NCBI GenBank assembly: GCA_928721565.1
Contig: OV788638.1
Span: forward strand, 372,001 to 436,000
DNA from: an uncultured Clostridia bacterium
GTDB taxonomy: Bacteria; Bacillota; Clostridia; TANB77; CAG-508
Direction of reading: 5' to 3'
Length of the DNA stretch: 64,000 bases
Positions 53,678 to 62,770 of this stretch are shown here, in pieces (within the stretch, counting starts at the first letter, position 1; each line of letters opens with the position of its first letter). The position numbers were made by a program, and so were the translations under genes. The notes under the pieces were generated by a model that was given only the letters and a program-made list of their open reading frames with translations, was not told the DNA's origin and made no database searches.

Positions 53678-53739
53678 CATATGAATATTTGCTCATATGT
53701 TTATATTTTCATACTAACATTATTATATGTTTTTGTCAA
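53678..53739 (-). promoter_or_regulatory. Metal-resistance promoter with SmtB/CzrA-type operator
   Basis: TTGACA (53734-53739), 17 bp, TAGTAT (53711-53716) on the minus strand. Just downstream the dyad CATATGA-N8-TCATATG (53678-53699) reads ATATGAGCAAATATTCATAT, a close fit to the 12-2-12 operator of SmtB/CzrA-like repressors. Confidence 0.82.
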
Positions 53740-53872
53740 TATATTTGTTAAAGATTTTTATTAAATAAATTCTTATTATGTATAAAACAATATCTTATTT
53801 GATATTTCGTCCAAAATCTGTTATACTTTATATATACTATTATTATATATTTAAACTTAAGGAGGAATTTTT

Positions 53873-54073
53873 ATGCAACATAAGTTTTTACTACTTTGCC
53901 TTATTGGTGGTGTCGCTTATTTCCTTATTGAACAGGTATCTAATGCAATGCTACATGACAATAATGCAATAATACGGTTTTTAGGATACATTGTAGCCAT
54001 TGTAACGGCTATCTTTGTATTGATTTTTATTTTATATCATTTCTTTGATATAAATTTATTAGCCTTCCTATAA
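53873..54073 (+). CDS. Small membrane protein, 66 aa
   Basis: Two transmembrane helices (FLLLCLIGGVAYFLIEQV and the region after residue 35) in a short protein starting MQHKFLL after TAAGGAGGAATTTTT. Promoter TTGATA (53799-53804), 17 bp, TATACT (53822-53827). It reads away from the metal-resistance operon; whether it is related is unknown. Confidence 0.65.
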   Translation: MQHKFLLLCLIGGVAYFLIEQVSNAMLHDNNAIIRFLGYIVAIVTAIFVLIFILYHFFDINLLAFL

Positions 54074-54083
54074 AATTCCTTAA

Positions 54084-54120
54084 AAAATAGCCATTTAACA
54101 AACAGTTAAGTGGCTATTTT
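54084..54120. terminator. Bidirectional terminator
   Basis: AAAATAGCCA / TGGCTATTTT stem with a partly paired inner loop. It lies between the convergent small membrane protein and superoxide dismutase genes. Confidence 0.85.
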
Positions 54121-54699
54121 TTTAAATCTTTTATTCACTTCATTCCAATTTACAATATTCCAAAAAGCATTAATGTAATCTGGCCTTTTGGTTTTATATT
54201 GTAAGAAATATGAATGCTCCCACATGTCTAAAACAAGTAATGGTTTACATCCCCACAATGTTAAATTCTGATGTTTTTCACATTGTAGAATTTCTAATTT
54301 GCAAAAATCTGGTACCCATACTAATAAATTCCAACCTGATGCTTCTACAACTTTGCTACTTTCTGTGAATTGTTCTTTAAATTTTTCGTAACTTCCAAAG
54401 TCTTTTATTATTTGTTCCATTAATTTATTGTCTGGACTTGTAGGAATTGCAGGTCCCATATTTTCAAAGAATAATTCATGTAAGATTACTCCTGATCCGA
54501 AAAAACTTAAGTCTTTTTCTAAACATTTTATATTTGCAAATTCTCCTTTTGTTCTTGCTTGTTCTAATTTTTCTTGTGTTTTGTTTGTATTGTCTACATA
54601 TCCTTTATATAAAATATTATAATGTATGTCTAAGGTTTCTTTATTGTAATATGGTTCTAGTGCATTTAGTGGATATTGTAATTCTTTCACTTTTATCAT
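54106..54699 (-). CDS. Superoxide dismutase (Fe/Mn family)
   Basis: Converts superoxide to peroxide and oxygen. 197 residues from the ATG at 54699, spaced 7 bases from GGAGG; the ATG two codons earlier is too close. Metal ligands: His in ETLDIHYNILY, His in VILHELFFENM, Asp and His in LDMWEHSYFLQY; NAFWNIVNWNEV closes the family. The sequence is divergent from typical SodA, so Fe or Mn cannot be settled. Single gene. Confidence 0.92.
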   Translation of the reverse strand: MIKVKELQYPLNALEPYYNKETLDIHYNILYKGYVDNTNKTQEKLEQARTKGEFANIKCLEKDLSFFGSGVILHELFFENMGPAIPTSPDNKLMEQIIKDFGSYEKFKEQFTESSKVVEASGWNLLVWVPDFCKLEILQCEKHQNLTLWGCKPLLVLDMWEHSYFLQYKTKRPDYINAFWNIVNWNEVNKRFKKIAT

Positions 54700-54765
54700 T
54701 GTCATTCCTCCTCCATATCTATTATATTTAAATACAAAAAATTCATACCTTTTGCGGTATGAATT

Positions 54766-55512
54766 TTACTGAATTTTTCTTCTCTGCATATTATAACAAA
54801 TTTTTGCAACTAGGTTATTGGGTGCAATTTTAGATCCAAATCTAGCCAACTTTATTTTCCATCCTGGTACTATATAAAATTTCCCCTTTAATAATTTATT
54901 TGTTGCGTATTTGGCTACATATTTACTGCTTAAGCCTTTCAGTGCAAATTGTACGTCTGCGACTTTATTAAAATTAGTATCTACTGGTCCTGGACATAAG
55001 ATACTTATTTGTACTTTTGATTTTTCTCTACGTAATTCTTCTCTTATTGCTTCTGAAAGTCTTACCACATATGCCTTTGTCGAATAATATGTTGCCATTA
55101 ATGGACCTGGCATAAATCCTGCTATTGATGCTACATTTAAGATTTTTCCATTATTTTTTTCTTTCATGTCTTTTAAATATAATTTTGTTAAAACATGATA
55201 TGCTACAATATTTGTATTTATCATTTGCAGTTCTTTATCTAAATTTGTTTTGTCAAAATATCCACAATCTCCAAATCCTGCATTATTTACAAGTATATCT
55301 ATATTTTTATAATTCTCGTGTAATTGTTTGCAATTTTCTGAATTAGAAATATCCATACTCACTGTTTCGACATTTGTTTTTAACTCCGCTTTTACTTCAT
55401 CTAATTTTTTCAAATCTCTTGCTACTAGTACTAAATCATAACCTCTTTGACTTAACTCTCTAGCAATATCTCTTCCTATTCCTGAAGATGCCCCTGTTAT
55501 TAATGCTTTCAT
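54766..55512 (-). CDS. Short-chain dehydrogenase/reductase
   Basis: 248 residues from the ATG at 55512 (GAGGGAGAAACT). NAD(P)-binding TGASSGIG near 6-13, NNAG, catalytic Ser-Tyr-Lys with YYSTKAYV, and CPGPVDTNF after it. The last third has a membrane-associated look typical of DltE/YqjQ-like SDRs. Substrate unknown. It follows the J-domain gene by 17 bp. Confidence 0.94.
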   Translation of the reverse strand: MKALITGASSGIGRDIARELSQRGYDLVLVARDLKKLDEVKAELKTNVETVSMDISNSENCKQLHENYKNIDILVNNAGFGDCGYFDKTNLDKELQMINTNIVAYHVLTKLYLKDMKEKNNGKILNVASIAGFMPGPLMATYYSTKAYVVRLSEAIREELRREKSKVQISILCPGPVDTNFNKVADVQFALKGLSSKYVAKYATNKLLKGKFYIVPGWKIKLARFGSKIAPNNLVAKICYNMQRRKIQ

Positions 55513-55529
55513 AGTTTCTCCCTCCTCAA

Positions 55530-56186
55530 TCATATTTTTGTCGAAAAAGTACTTTTGAATATATTAATTATTGACTGTACTAATACATTTTCTTCATATA
55601 ATTGGTTGAAAAATCTTTTTACTATCGGTATTTGATAAATTATGATAAATATTAATATTACAATACATAAGCATCCTATAAATTTTAGATAATATTTTAA
55701 GTCATGTTTTTCACGTATTCTATATCCTCTATTTTTCATATCTTGAATATATGCATCATTATATGCTTGTTCTCTTGCTTGTTTTATATTATCATACATT
55801 ACTCTGCTCATTCTCGATATTGTATCATCATTTGGTTCATTATTTTGAACAGTAGCAGTTCGAGTATTATATGTTCTTGCATTTATATTCTCAAGTTGAG
55901 CTCTTAGGTTCTGATTCTCTTGTACTAATCTGTTATATTCATCCACTGATATAGTTGATTCTTGTAATTGCTCATCATAATTTGCCTTTTTAAAATCATC
56001 TGATAATACTGAATAAGCTTCATTTATTTCTTTCATTTTTTCTTCATACTCAACATGATTTTCTTCATTTTGTAAGTCAGGATGATATTTTTTTACAAGC
56101 GTTTTATATGCTTTTTCTATTACTTCTGGTGATGCTTTTTTATCTACTTCTAATGTTTCATAGTAATTTTTCACATTTTTCTCCAT
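55530..56186 (-). CDS. J-domain (DnaJ-type) membrane protein
   Basis: 218 residues. J domain 6-70 with helix II ending in HPD (KTLVKKYHPDLQNEE), so it can stimulate an Hsp70. A coiled coil follows, and one transmembrane helix near the C-terminus (FIGCLCIVILIFIIIY). The annotated ATG has a poor ribosome site; a GTG four codons in (56174) has GGAG six bases upstream and may be the true start. It begins 6 bp after the histidine phosphatase stop. Confidence 0.9.
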   Translation of the reverse strand: MEKNVKNYYETLEVDKKASPEVIEKAYKTLVKKYHPDLQNEENHVEYEEKMKEINEAYSVLSDDFKKANYDEQLQESTISVDEYNRLVQENQNLRAQLENINARTYNTRTATVQNNEPNDDTISRMSRVMYDNIKQAREQAYNDAYIQDMKNRGYRIREKHDLKYYLKFIGCLCIVILIFIIIYQIPIVKRFFNQLYEENVLVQSIINIFKSTFSTKI

Positions 56187-56192
56187 TCTTTT

Positions 56193-56732
56193 TTATATTT
56201 CTGTTTCTATTATTTCACAGTTCTTCATTTCTATTTCTGATAAGTCTTTACTTTTTGGCATTCCATATAAATGGGCTTTTAATACTTTTGCTACTCCACC
56301 ATGTGCTACAATCAATACTGTTTTCCCCTCATATTTTTTCTTTATATCATCTAGAAATTCTAATATTCTTTTTTCGAAGTCATGCAAATTCTCTCCACCT
56401 GGTATTTGATAGTTTAAGTCATAGTTCCAGATTCTTTTTTCCATTTCGTCTGTTATTTCGTGACCTTCTAGTTCTCCTAATTTTCTTTCTCTTATTCTTT
56501 CGTCTGTTATCATTTGTACGTTTTTCTCTTTATTTATTATTTCTGCTGTTTGTATTGCTCTATGCATTGGTGAGCATATTACAATATCATATTTGGCATT
56601 TTCTAATTCTTTTTTTGTTTCGTTTGCTTGTTCTATTCCTGTTGAATTTAATTCTTTTTCTGTTCCTCCACCTTGCATCTTTCTTGCTAAGTTCCAGTCT
56701 GTTTGACCATGTCGTACATAATAAATCTTCAT
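56193..56732 (-). CDS. Histidine phosphatase family protein
   Basis: 179 residues. Catalytic YYVRHGQTDWN near the N-terminus (RHG), second arginine in ICSPMHRAIQTAE, acid loop in IRERKLGELEGHE, and second His in TVLIVAHGGV. These belong to cobC/GpmB-like broad-specificity phosphatases. First gene of a three-gene group with the J-domain and SDR genes. Confidence 0.94.
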   Translation of the reverse strand: MKIYYVRHGQTDWNLARKMQGGGTEKELNSTGIEQANETKKELENAKYDIVICSPMHRAIQTAEIINKEKNVQMITDERIRERKLGELEGHEITDEMEKRIWNYDLNYQIPGGENLHDFEKRILEFLDDIKKKYEGKTVLIVAHGGVAKVLKAHLYGMPKSKDLSEIEMKNCEIIETEI

Positions 56733-56815
56733 ATTTTTATATCTCCTTTAATTTATTATCTATTTTATTATACCATTTATGCATTATTTTTCAATATTTT
56801 TAGTTAAAATTTTAA

Positions 56816-56841
56816 AGAGGTTCTTATTTCTAAGAACCTCT
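56816..56841 (-). terminator. Terminator downstream of the amylase gene
   Basis: AGAGGTTCTTA / TAAGAACCTCT, 11 bp, loop TTTC. Confidence 0.75.
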
Positions 56842-56855
56842 TGTGAAATGAAACA

Positions 56856-58724
56856 TTATTTTGTTTTTCTTACAGCAATTGCACCAAATGGACTTAATTC
56901 CTGTTTTGTACAGCCTTTAAGTTTAGCAACAATTTCTCCATCTTTATATTCTTCTGGTAAGTTAACTTTACTAATATGGTGTGTTCTACTAACAATTACC
57001 ATAATACTTTCGTTTTCATTATACCGTTCAAATGCAAATTGTTCATGGTCAATTTTTAATATTCTTTGTTCTGCCGTTTTCAAGAACTGGTTTTCTTTAC
57101 GAATTTTTCCAAGTCCTCTAAAGTACTTTAACAGGTCTTTATCTCTATGTCCCCATGGGTATGGAGCTCTGTTGGCAAGATTTCCAACTCCTCTAACTCC
57201 TACTTCATCTCCAGAGAAAATTGAGAAAATTCCTTGCAAAAATGTTAATGCAAAACAATATGATTTGAGTACCTTTTTACCACAGTGGTATTCATAAGAA
57301 GTCATTTGGTGTTGTTTAATCCATTCACAGTCACCATTACCTCTAATCAAATCCCATGCCCATTGTGCATATTCATTAAAAATATTGCATCCAAATATTT
57401 CAATAGCTCTCGAAATATCATGTGTTGATGTAAAGTTCATAAGAGTTAATATTGTTCCCTCAGGATATTCTGTGCTAATAAATCTTAATGCTTCTCTTAA
57501 TTTATTAACATCACAATATTTATAATATCTCATTATTGCATCTGTTAATCTGTAATTCATTAAAGAATGAATACCCTTAGCATTTTTTAGAAATCCTCTA
57601 TCCATTGGATTTTTTTCCCACACCTCTGCAATAATGAAAGCTTTTGGATTATTTCTGACTGATGCAGTATAACTATCTTCAACAAATTCATCAATTAATT
57701 CATCTGCTACATCATGCCTAAGCCCATCAATTCCTAATGAAAAATAGAAATCAATTGCTCCTTCTTTTCCGCAAATAAATACTCTCCAATGTTCAGATTT
57801 TCCATTGCATTTAGGCATATTAGGTAGATTCCACCAGAATTTAAATTCATGTTTTCCAAAATGACAATCTGTATCATAAAAGTCACTATATGGTGATACC
57901 ATGCCTTTATATCGTGAATCTTTTGCAACTTGATATGCACCAATACTATCATAATTCCCAAATTCATTGTAATAGATACTATCATTACCTGTATGATCAA
58001 ATACTACATCAAGAATTACTTTCATTCCATGTTTATGTGCTTCTGCACACATTTCCTTCACCATTTCAGCGGTTCCAACATATGGGTCTATACTTTTGTA
58101 GTCTGCTGTATCATACCTATGATTAGATTGACTTTCAAAAATAGGACAAAGATAAATAATATCTACTCCTAATTTTTTGATGTATTTCATTGTGTCTGTA
58201 ATACCTTTTACATCTCCACAATAAAAGTCTACACACCATTGTCCTTTTTCATTTGGACCAACTACAGGTGGCTCATTCCAATTTTCATGAATGTCTCTAC
58301 CTTTCATTGGCTTCTTTTCTAATCCTCGTGTTCTTTTGTATCTATCCACAAAGATTTGATACATTACAGCTCCTTTTGCCCATTCAGGTACATCAAAATT
58401 AACTGATAATTTCCAACACTCTTCATTTGTTACACTATTGTCACCACTGGTATTTTCTTTTTTATAGTACCGGAAGCGACTATTTGCGTCAAATGAAAAA
58501 TAATAGTGATATACTGCATATCTAGGCAGTTCAACTGTTGTTTCAAAATATGCTATATCATTTTCATTTTTTACGTGTTGCATTGGGTACACATTTTTTT
58601 GTTCTCTTGTTGAAACGTAAAACTTTACCCGTTCAATCCATCCTAATGCAAATGGAATCTGAAGCAAGATTTTATAAACTGCTCCATTTTCATTTTTTGA
58701 TACTTGCTTGATTTCATGTTTCAT
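56856..58724 (-). CDS. GH13 alpha-amylase family enzyme (neopullulanase-like)
   Basis: 622 residues from the ATG at 58724 (AAAGGAGAAAAGAT). No signal peptide, so it works in the cytosol on maltodextrins or glycogen. An N-terminal beta domain covers ~1-115, then the (beta/alpha)8 barrel: DVVFDHTGND, nucleophile Asp in GLRHDVADEL, acid/base Glu in IIAEVWEKN, and transition-state Asp in FTSTHDISR. The C-terminal beta domain ends PFGAIAVRKTK. The SH-D rather than the usual NHD in the last motif, STHD, is a mild oddity. It may work with malQ at 41.5 kb. Confidence 0.93.
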   Translation of the reverse strand: MKHEIKQVSKNENGAVYKILLQIPFALGWIERVKFYVSTREQKNVYPMQHVKNENDIAYFETTVELPRYAVYHYYFSFDANSRFRYYKKENTSGDNSVTNEECWKLSVNFDVPEWAKGAVMYQIFVDRYKRTRGLEKKPMKGRDIHENWNEPPVVGPNEKGQWCVDFYCGDVKGITDTMKYIKKLGVDIIYLCPIFESQSNHRYDTADYKSIDPYVGTAEMVKEMCAEAHKHGMKVILDVVFDHTGNDSIYYNEFGNYDSIGAYQVAKDSRYKGMVSPYSDFYDTDCHFGKHEFKFWWNLPNMPKCNGKSEHWRVFICGKEGAIDFYFSLGIDGLRHDVADELIDEFVEDSYTASVRNNPKAFIIAEVWEKNPMDRGFLKNAKGIHSLMNYRLTDAIMRYYKYCDVNKLREALRFISTEYPEGTILTLMNFTSTHDISRAIEIFGCNIFNEYAQWAWDLIRGNGDCEWIKQHQMTSYEYHCGKKVLKSYCFALTFLQGIFSIFSGDEVGVRGVGNLANRAPYPWGHRDKDLLKYFRGLGKIRKENQFLKTAEQRILKIDHEQFAFERYNENESIMVIVSRTHHISKVNLPEEYKDGEIVAKLKGCTKQELSPFGAIAVRKTK

Positions 58725-58819
58725 ATCTTTTCTCCTTTCTAATTTTAGAAAAGTTATATTACATTGATACAATTATAATTTATTACCTTTAAGCACTTTT
58801 GTCAAGGTTTTTGGGCAAA

Positions 58820-59341
58820 TTAGTACTTTTTTAAAGCTAATTCATAATCTTTTTTAACGAAATCTAATCCTGAAATAATTTCATCCTTTTCTACCATTTT
58901 TAATAATTCATCAATGGTTACCCATTTTGCTGCAGTAGCTTCTTTATCTGGAAACACTATATCTTCTGCTTTAACATCTGATTTAAATAACCAAAAATCT
59001 TTAAATGAACCAGATCCTAGCTCAGTATCATTTTTGGTTTCCTTTAAAAATATAGCTTCATTCGCTGAAAATTTAAGACCTATTTCTTCTGTCAATTCTC
59101 TTAAGATTGCATCTAAACTAGTTTCTCCTGCTCGTACTCCCCCTCCAGACAATTCCCACTTTAATGGTGCTCCTTTTTTATTTTCTGATCTTTGTGCTAT
59201 TAATATTTGTTTTTGTGGATTCATTATTACAGCTACTGTAATTAAATGATATTCTCCTTTTTGAAATTTATATGTTTCTCTGTCTGCTAATCTACCTGTT
59301 GCTTTTCTATTAGTATCATATATATCCCATAATTCTGCCAT
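58820..59341 (-). CDS. Nudix hydrolase
   Basis: 173 residues. Complete Nudix box GGGVRAGETSLDAILRELTE with EEIGL following. The N-terminal DIYDTNRKATGRLADRET resembles the isopentenyl-diphosphate isomerase-like / YfcD branch (DxxDxNRxxTG). Substrate unknown. It starts 3 bp after the kinase gene's end, so they are probably co-transcribed. Confidence 0.93.
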   Translation of the reverse strand: MAELWDIYDTNRKATGRLADRETYKFQKGEYHLITVAVIMNPQKQILIAQRSENKKGAPLKWELSGGGVRAGETSLDAILRELTEEIGLKFSANEAIFLKETKNDTELGSGSFKDFWLFKSDVKAEDIVFPDKEATAAKWVTIDELLKMVEKDEIISGLDFVKKDYELALKKY

Positions 59342-59344
59342 TAG

Positions 59345-60763
59345 TTACCTCCTATATGATTTTATTTTAAATTCATTTTTATTATCAAAATTTATACTTA
59401 TTACTTTAGTATAATTGTCTTTGCTTGGTTTATTGTATTCTTCTATAATTAAACTTGCTTTGTACTTTTTTAGTGTCTCAAATGTATTCATGAATCCCAT
59501 TCCTGTGCCACCTTCTTCTGCATGTGTTGTACTTGGTTTGTTTCCTAAATTATCTAGTGTCTCTAATTCAAATTCTGCACCTGAGTCATAAAATTTTATT
59601 CCGTATATTGATTCGATTTTTCCTAGTTTAACCATTATTGTTCTATTTATATTTTGTGTATGATTTATTGCTATTATTGCATTTTTTATGTGATCTGCTA
59701 ATAATATTTCTAGGTCTTCTTTTGATACTGCATTATTAACCATTTGGTGTATATTTCCTTTTAATTGTAATATAAATTCTATTTTATTTTTGTTGCATTC
59801 TGATTGCATATATTTTAACATGTCATCTATTTCTGTAATTCCAGTTTTGTCTAGTTCTATAATTTCTTTTTCTTTATAAATCGCTTCATTAATCTTTTCT
59901 AATTTGTCTTTTACTTCACCTGCTTCTTCTTTACCGATTTCTGTTTGTGTTAATATTTGCTGTATTTTATATTCTAATGCTTTTTGTTGATGAATTAGTG
60001 AATGGCTCTTCTTTTTGAAGTTTAAGTTTTCTGCTTCTAATTCTTTTAATTCTGCTGTTTTGTTTATTAGTTCTTTTTTGGTTTCTTCTAATTCTTGTAC
60101 TAGTAACTTTTGTTTATAATATATATGAAGTGATTTTTTTATTGTTATGAACATTATAATTGCAGAAAATATAATTTCTATTGTTATTACTCCTGCCATC
60201 TTATCATTGGAATTAATCATTGCAAGACCCAAGAATAATATCATTACACTTATGTTTAAAGTTACTAAATCCATGTATTCATTGCTTATATTCTTTTGTA
60301 GAAATTGTATTCCGTATTTAAATTTTCTTATTTTAAAAACACAATACAAAATAATAACATGCAAAACTGTAATTATAGTTAATTTTATATAGTCATCCTG
60401 TATTCCAAAAATCTTATTTATCGCAAAACTTATTGTAATAGAAATAAGTTCAATTGTATAATTTATACTCAGTGAAATTATTGTTGTTGGAATAGATAAT
60501 TTTATATCTTCATTATAAAGTATAAGACTAATCATTATTATTAAACTTATTGTACAAATAATATAATTACAATAATATTTCATAATTCCACATATTACAC
60601 CAATAATTAAAATAAGTATACTAGTATCAAATCTCCAAATAGTTTTTCTATTAAGAATTTTGAAATTAGCATAATATGTTAATAAAGCAATTTTAATAGT
60701 CTTTAGTATAATAGTATTCCTTTCAATAGCACTCGCATCAAATAGCATTATTAAATCACTCAT
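59345..60763 (-). CDS. AgrC-like sensor histidine kinase (GHKL type)
   Basis: 472 residues. Six to seven transmembrane helices (about 1-205), a coiled-coil linker (IKKSLHIYYKQKLLVQELEE), a dimerisation helix with a phospho-acceptor-like His in KKSHSLIHQQKAL, and a GHKL ATPase domain: N-box region EILLADHIKNAIIAIN, G-box AEEGGTGMGF. AgrC kinases detect peptides at the membrane. No LytTR response regulator or AgrB/AgrD pair is adjacent, so the partner is elsewhere. The start site is weakly supported. Confidence 0.85.
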   Translation of the reverse strand: MSDLIMLFDASAIERNTIILKTIKIALLTYYANFKILNRKTIWRFDTSILILIIGVICGIMKYYCNYIICTISLIIMISLILYNEDIKLSIPTTIISLSINYTIELISITISFAINKIFGIQDDYIKLTIITVLHVIILYCVFKIRKFKYGIQFLQKNISNEYMDLVTLNISVMILFLGLAMINSNDKMAGVITIEIIFSAIIMFITIKKSLHIYYKQKLLVQELEETKKELINKTAELKELEAENLNFKKKSHSLIHQQKALEYKIQQILTQTEIGKEEAGEVKDKLEKINEAIYKEKEIIELDKTGITEIDDMLKYMQSECNKNKIEFILQLKGNIHQMVNNAVSKEDLEILLADHIKNAIIAINHTQNINRTIMVKLGKIESIYGIKFYDSGAEFELETLDNLGNKPSTTHAEEGGTGMGFMNTFETLKKYKASLIIEEYNKPSKDNYTKVISINFDNKNEFKIKSYRR

Positions 60764-60814
60764 TTCTTTTTTTCTAAATTATACACGAATTTTCAATTTT
60801 ATTCAATATAAAAA

Positions 60815-60838
60815 AATGAAGTGCCATAGCACTTCATT
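60815..60838 (-). terminator. Terminator after the 15-codon ORF
   Basis: AATGAAGTGC / GCACTTCATT, 10 bp, loop CATA, with a T-run on the minus strand. It cuts the 15-codon unit off from the kinase gene. Confidence 0.85.
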
Positions 60839-60844
60839 AATATC

Positions 60845-60892
60845 TTAAAACCATCTTTTTAAATAACGACCTAATTCTTCCCACCAGCTCAT
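60845..60892 (-). CDS. 15-codon Trp-rich peptide ORF
   Basis: MSWWEELGRYLKRWF, preceded by a strong AAAAAGGTGGTGAAAGAT ribosome site and followed at once by a terminator. It is an amphipathic, Trp-flanked peptide. No promoter is obvious, but the 90-bp leader is AT-rich. It could be a leader peptide, a small membrane-active peptide, or a signal for the AgrC-like kinase 80 bp downstream. The ribosome site and terminator argue that it is translated. Confidence 0.5.
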   Translation of the reverse strand: MSWWEELGRYLKRWF

Positions 60893-61206
60893 ATCTTTCA
60901 CCACCTTTTTATCTTTTGTGCTCGTTCCAACTTGCAAATAAAAAATATCATTCAAACGCTTGGTGAAAGAGAAATCTAGTGATAAAAAAATATGACATAA
61001 TTCGACATTTTCTGACTATTAATAGTCAAAAAAATAGATAATAACAATTTTAAATTTTAGTTATTATCTTTATAAATATTTTATTTTTTCAAATGCACTT
61101 TTAGCATCTTTTACTATAAATTACTATAAAAAACTATCATAATCTACCATCTCATTGTTCAATTTATACTATAAAATTATTAAAAAGAAAAAGGAGGAGT
61201 TTTATT
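60893..61206. other. Intergenic region with palindromes between the kinase and XRE genes
   Basis: Contains a perfect 16-bp palindrome, TGACTATTAATAGTCA (61013-61028), and a hairpin AGATAATAAC / GTTATTATCT (about 61036-61068). The XRE gene's promoter must lie near 61160. No further ORF. The palindrome is a candidate operator for the XRE protein or the kinase's response regulator. Confidence 0.5.
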
Positions 61207-61569
61207 ATGGGAAGAAAAAGATCAAATGTAGCAATTGAAGTAGAAAGAAAAGAACAGTATGAAAGAGGTCAACGAATTAAAAAGATTAGAGAAGAAGAAT
61301 TAAATATGAATAAGACTCAACTTGCTAGAGAAATTGGAACATCAAGTCAATTTTTAGGATTCGTTGAAGAAGGTAAAGGCAATTTAGTTTACTACAGTTT
61401 AAGAAAGCTTCGTGAAATAAGTGGGCACTCTGCCGATTACATTTTATTTGGGCTTGATGATAATTGTATAAACAAAACTAAAAAGTTATTAAAAGACTAT
61501 CAAGAAGAAGAAATTATTGATGTTTTAAATATCGTAGAAAATTTAACTTTACTTCTTAAAAAAAGATAA
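61207..61569 (+). CDS. XRE-family transcriptional regulator
   Basis: 120 residues. Helix-turn-helix about 24-80: RGQRIKKIREEELNMNKTQ, LAREIGTSSQFLGFVEEGKG and LRKLREISGHSADYILFG, all typical of XRE/Cro regulators. The C-terminal 40 residues form a helix that may dimerise. Good AAGGAGGAG ribosome site, single gene with a terminator. Target unknown; the palindromes just upstream suggest autoregulation. Confidence 0.93.
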   Translation: MGRKRSNVAIEVERKEQYERGQRIKKIREEELNMNKTQLAREIGTSSQFLGFVEEGKGNLVYYSLRKLREISGHSADYILFGLDDNCINKTKKLLKDYQEEEIIDVLNIVENLTLLLKKR

Positions 61570-61570
61570 A

Positions 61571-61601
61571 AATAGAATTGCTTAAATTAAGCAATTCTAT
61601 T
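61571..61601 (+). terminator. Terminator of the XRE gene
   Basis: AATAGAATTGCTTAA / TTAAGCAATTCTATT, 15 bp, then T-run. Confidence 0.88.
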
Positions 61602-61684
61602 TTTTATACTAATTTCATAAAAAGTATTGACAAAATTACCAAAAACGTTGTATACTATAAAAGTAGTTTATCTACATTGAACAT

Positions 61685-61760
<76 letters not shown>

Positions 61761-61811
61761 TAGCTTAAAACACTTACTAATTTCTAGTAAGTGTTTTTTT
61801 ATTCAAATAAC

Positions 61812-61966
61812 TTGACAAATAATGTAAAACCCTGTATAATGATGGCAGATTCGGTATAGCACCTTATCTGCAAGATTAATTTATATACAAATAAAAATGC
61901 GCAAAATATTACCATTTTGTGTCTATTCTTGCAATAAGGTCTATCTGTTATCAGATAGATTTTTTT
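61812..61966 (+). promoter_or_regulatory. Promoter and leader with intrinsic terminator (attenuator)
   Basis: Consensus promoter TTGACA (61812-61817), 17 bp, TATAAT (61835-61840). The leader can form GCAGAT / ATCTGC (61845-61850 with 61866-61871) or ACCTTATCTGCAAG with CTTGCAATAAGGT (61861-61874 with 61928-61940). It ends in a complete terminator, TCTATCTG-TTAT-CAGATAGA plus seven T (61940-61966), four bases before the ribosome site of the GHKL gene. The two 5' pairings exclude each other. No known riboswitch is recognised. Confidence 0.75.
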
Positions 61967-61981
61967 ATTGGAGGTTTTATT

Positions 61982-62770
61982 ATGAAAGAACAAAATTTAA
62001 CAATTACAAAGGAAAACATGGTTTCAAACGAGCCAAATGCAGCTATTCTTATTGATGCATTGCAAAATATTGGTTATGATAACATTTCAGCCATAACTGA
62101 TATCGTAGACAATAGCATTGATGCTGGAGCAACCAAAATACAAATTCAACTTGAAAAAGGAAACTCTGGGTTTAAAATAATGATAATAGACAATGGTAAG
62201 GGAATGACAAAACAAACCTTAGATCAGGCCTTAAAATTAGGTTCAGATACATTACATGGTGGAATTTCCGACCTAGGGAAATTTGGTATGGGTCTAAGTA
62301 CTGCAGGACTTGCATTAGCTAATAGAACAACTGTATTTACAAGAAATACAGATGAAAATATTATCTATAAAAGCATGACAGATGTTAATATGATAAAGCA
62401 AGAAAATGCGTTTGTAAAAATTCTTTGCGTAGCAGATGAACTAGATAGAATTCGTTTCGAACACTTAGTAAATTATGAAAGTGGAACAATTGTAATATTA
62501 GAAGATTGTATAGGAATTAAACAAAGTGAATTTTCTACATTAAAAAGTAAAATAATAAAAAACTTATCAAGAATTTTCAGAAAATTTATGGATAGAACTG
62601 AATTTTGGGTTAATGATACAAAAATAGAACCAGAAGATCCATTAAGATTAGGATATGAAGAATTTGCTGGAACTTTAATTAGCGAAGATGACTATGATGT
62701 TAAATGGAAAGACATTGATGGAACAGAAAAAGTACGGAACTGTTCATATAAAAATTGCATGTTTACCTGA
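61982..62770 (+). pseudogene. GHKL (MORC/HSP90-like) ATPase, N-terminal part, frameshifted
   Basis: From ATG 61982 (TTGGAGG ahead) 263 codons. Bergerat-fold ATPase: N-box ITDIVDNSIDAGA, G1 IIDNGKGM, G2 GKFGMGLSTAGLA. This type (HATPase_c_3, as in MORC and MutL-like proteins) has been found in bacterial restriction and defence islands. Near 62736 an extra G breaks the frame (GTACGGAACTG instead of GTACGAACTG); the ORF then ends at 62770. The other half follows in the next frame. Confidence 0.85.
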
